Assembly (NCBI GenBank): GCA_902491215.1
Contig: CABUGV010000007.1
Coordinates: forward strand, 1-64,000
Length of the DNA stretch: 64,000 nucleotides
Origin: 43-108 sp001915545
Lineage (GTDB): Bacteria; Bacteroidota; Bacteroidia; Bacteroidales; Bacteroidaceae
Direction: 5' to 3'
Below are positions 62,850 to 64,000 of this stretch, piece by piece. The notes under the pieces are model-generated. The model did no database searches. It was not told where the DNA came from and saw only the letters and a program-made list of their open reading frames with translations. Made by a program: the position numbers and the translations under genes. The first letter of the stretch is position 1; the number at the start of each line of letters is the position of its first letter.

Positions 62850-64000
62850 ATGGCTGATAAATTGTGGACAAAAAATGTCCAGATGACTTCTGAGATTGAA
62901 AAGTTTACAGTTGGCAAGGACCGCGAGATGGATATGTATCTTGCAAAATACGATGTTCTCGGTTCTATGGCCCATATTACCATGCTCGAGAGCATAGGTC
63001 TTCTTACTGCCGACGAGCTCAAGATATTGCTTCACGAACTTGGACATATTTATGAATCAGCGGAGAACGGACAGTTTGTCATCGAAGAAGGCGTAGAAGA
63101 TGTACACTCTCAGGTCGAACTCATGCTTACCCGCAAACTTGGCGATGTAGGCAAGAAAATTCACAGCGGACGTTCGCGCAACGACCAAGTTCTTGTCGAC
63201 CTCAAGCTCTTCATACGCGACAGGCTCAAGGAGATAGCATCGCTTGTCGTTTCCCTCTTCGAAGAACTCATTGCCCAGAGCGAGAACTACAAGAACGTGC
63301 TTCTGCCGGGCTATACCCACCTTCAGGTAGCCATGCCGTCAAGCTTCGGCCTTTGGTTCGGAGCCTATGCTGAAAGTCTTGTCGACGACATGCAGTATCT
63401 GCTTGCCGCATGGAAGATGACTAACCGCAATCCGTTGGGCTCAGCTGCAGGCTACGGTTCTTCTTTCCCTCTTGACCGTCAGAAGACCACCGATTTGCTC
63501 GGATTCGACTCTATGGACTATAACGTCGTATACGCTCAGATGGGACGCGGAAAGACCGAACGCAACGTTGCCTTCTCCATGGCAACCATTGCAGGTACAA
63601 TTTCCAAGCTGGCTTTCGATGCCTGCATGTTCAACAGTCAGAACTTCGGCTTCGTAAAGCTTCCTGACAACTGTACGACTGGTTCCAGCATCATGCCCCA
63701 CAAGAAGAATCCTGACGTGTTTGAGCTCACCCGTGCTAAGTGCAACAAGATACAGGCCTTGCCAAGTACCATCATGATGATAATGAACAACCTTCCTTCA
63801 GGCTATTTCCGCGACCTTCAAATCATCAAGGAAGTCTTCCTTCCTGCGTTCGATGATCTCAAGGATTGCCTCCAGATGACAGCATACATCATCAACCGAA
63901 TGAAGGTCAACGAACACATTCTCGACAATCCAATCTACGACAACATGTTCAGTGTAGAAGAGGTCAACCGTCTTGCCCGCGAAGGCATGCCTTTCCGCGA
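62850..64000 (+). CDS. argH: Argininosuccinate lyase, 5' part (383 of about 445 aa)
   Basis: Last step of arginine biosynthesis: splits argininosuccinate into arginine and fumarate. The frame runs off the right edge. Signatures: HSGRSRNDQVLVDLKLF, LPGYTHLQVAMPSSFG, and GSSIMPHKKNPDVFEL with the flexible Ser loop (279-280). MADKLWTKN at 62850 is the natural start, 84 bp after the SRPBCC gene. About 60 residues are missing from the C-terminus. Confidence 0.96.
   Translation, partial: MADKLWTKNVQMTSEIEKFTVGKDREMDMYLAKYDVLGSMAHITMLESIGLLTADELKILLHELGHIYESAENGQFVIEEGVEDVHSQVELMLTRKLGDVGKKIHSGRSRNDQVLVDLKLFIRDRLKEIASLVVSLFEELIAQSENYKNVLLPGYTHLQVAMPSSFGLWFGAYAESLVDDMQYLLAAWKMTNRNPLGSAAGYGSSFPLDRQKTTDLLGFDSMDYNVVYAQMGRGKTERNVAFSMATIAGTISKLAFDACMFNSQNFGFVKLPDNCTTGSSIMPHKKNPDVFELTRAKCNKIQALPSTIMMIMNNLPSGYFRDLQIIKEVFLPAFDDLKDCLQMTAYIINRMKVNEHILDNPIYDNMFSVEEVNRLAREGMPFR

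Overview
The window looks like chromosomal DNA of a member of the Bacteroidales, most likely Prevotellaceae or a close relative. The evidence is: many secreted proteins with signal peptides; several proteins ending in a C-terminal sorting-type (T9SS-like) domain; a DUF4374 lipoprotein beside a TonB-dependent receptor; a GH51 arabinofuranosidase and a C10 (streptopain-like) peptidase; a tricorn-type S41 protease; and promoters of the Bacteroidetes type (TTG, about 20 bp, TAnnTTTG) with few Shine-Dalgarno sites. No rRNA, tRNA, CRISPR array, transposase or phage gene was seen.

Layout. 1-1097: C-terminal part of a large secreted protein. 1847-7589 (-): tricorn-like protease and RNase R. 8187-11209 (+): a CDF metal transporter, then an overlapping epimerase/PAP2 pair that could be a lipid (possibly sphingolipid) unit. 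11172-16266 (-): dusB, and a TonB receptor/DUF4374 lipoprotein pair resembling xenosiderophore uptake. 16608-19950 (+): a four-domain CoA-disulfide reductase/rhodanese/TusA/DsrE fusion, thioredoxin and a MarR regulator, preceded by two identical palindromes 70 bp apart. 19975-22095 (-): prmC-recX-comF.

22612-33462 (+) is the most unusual region: four tandem paralogues of an MG2-domain secreted protein of about 880-916 residues. Long stretches of their DNA are nearly identical, but the signal peptides are unrelated, a variable segment lies shortly before an invariant C-terminus, one copy (the second) carries a one-base frameshift, and one copy (the fourth) is a mosaic. This is the pattern left by repeated gene conversion between surface or periplasmic proteins. 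A 670-bp spacer with three copies of an unfamiliar element of about 50 bp follows.

34135-42013: a frameshifted PAP2 phosphatase, an outer-membrane barrel protein, ribD, a large C10 peptidase and an acyltransferase. 42344-53083 (+): envelope biogenesis cluster (Asp-box protein, DUF6242 lipoprotein, DUF6089-like barrel, uppS, bamA, three ompH/skp genes, murI, CPBP protease). 53175-56798 (-): GH51 enzyme. 57200-64000 (+): groES-groEL, pckA, pyrE, an SRPBCC protein and the start of argH.

Two kinds of short tandem arrays with an exact 22-bp period occur in intergenic spacers (7929-8016; 22213-22322 and 42082-42169). Family assignments come from reading motifs by eye; no database search was made.
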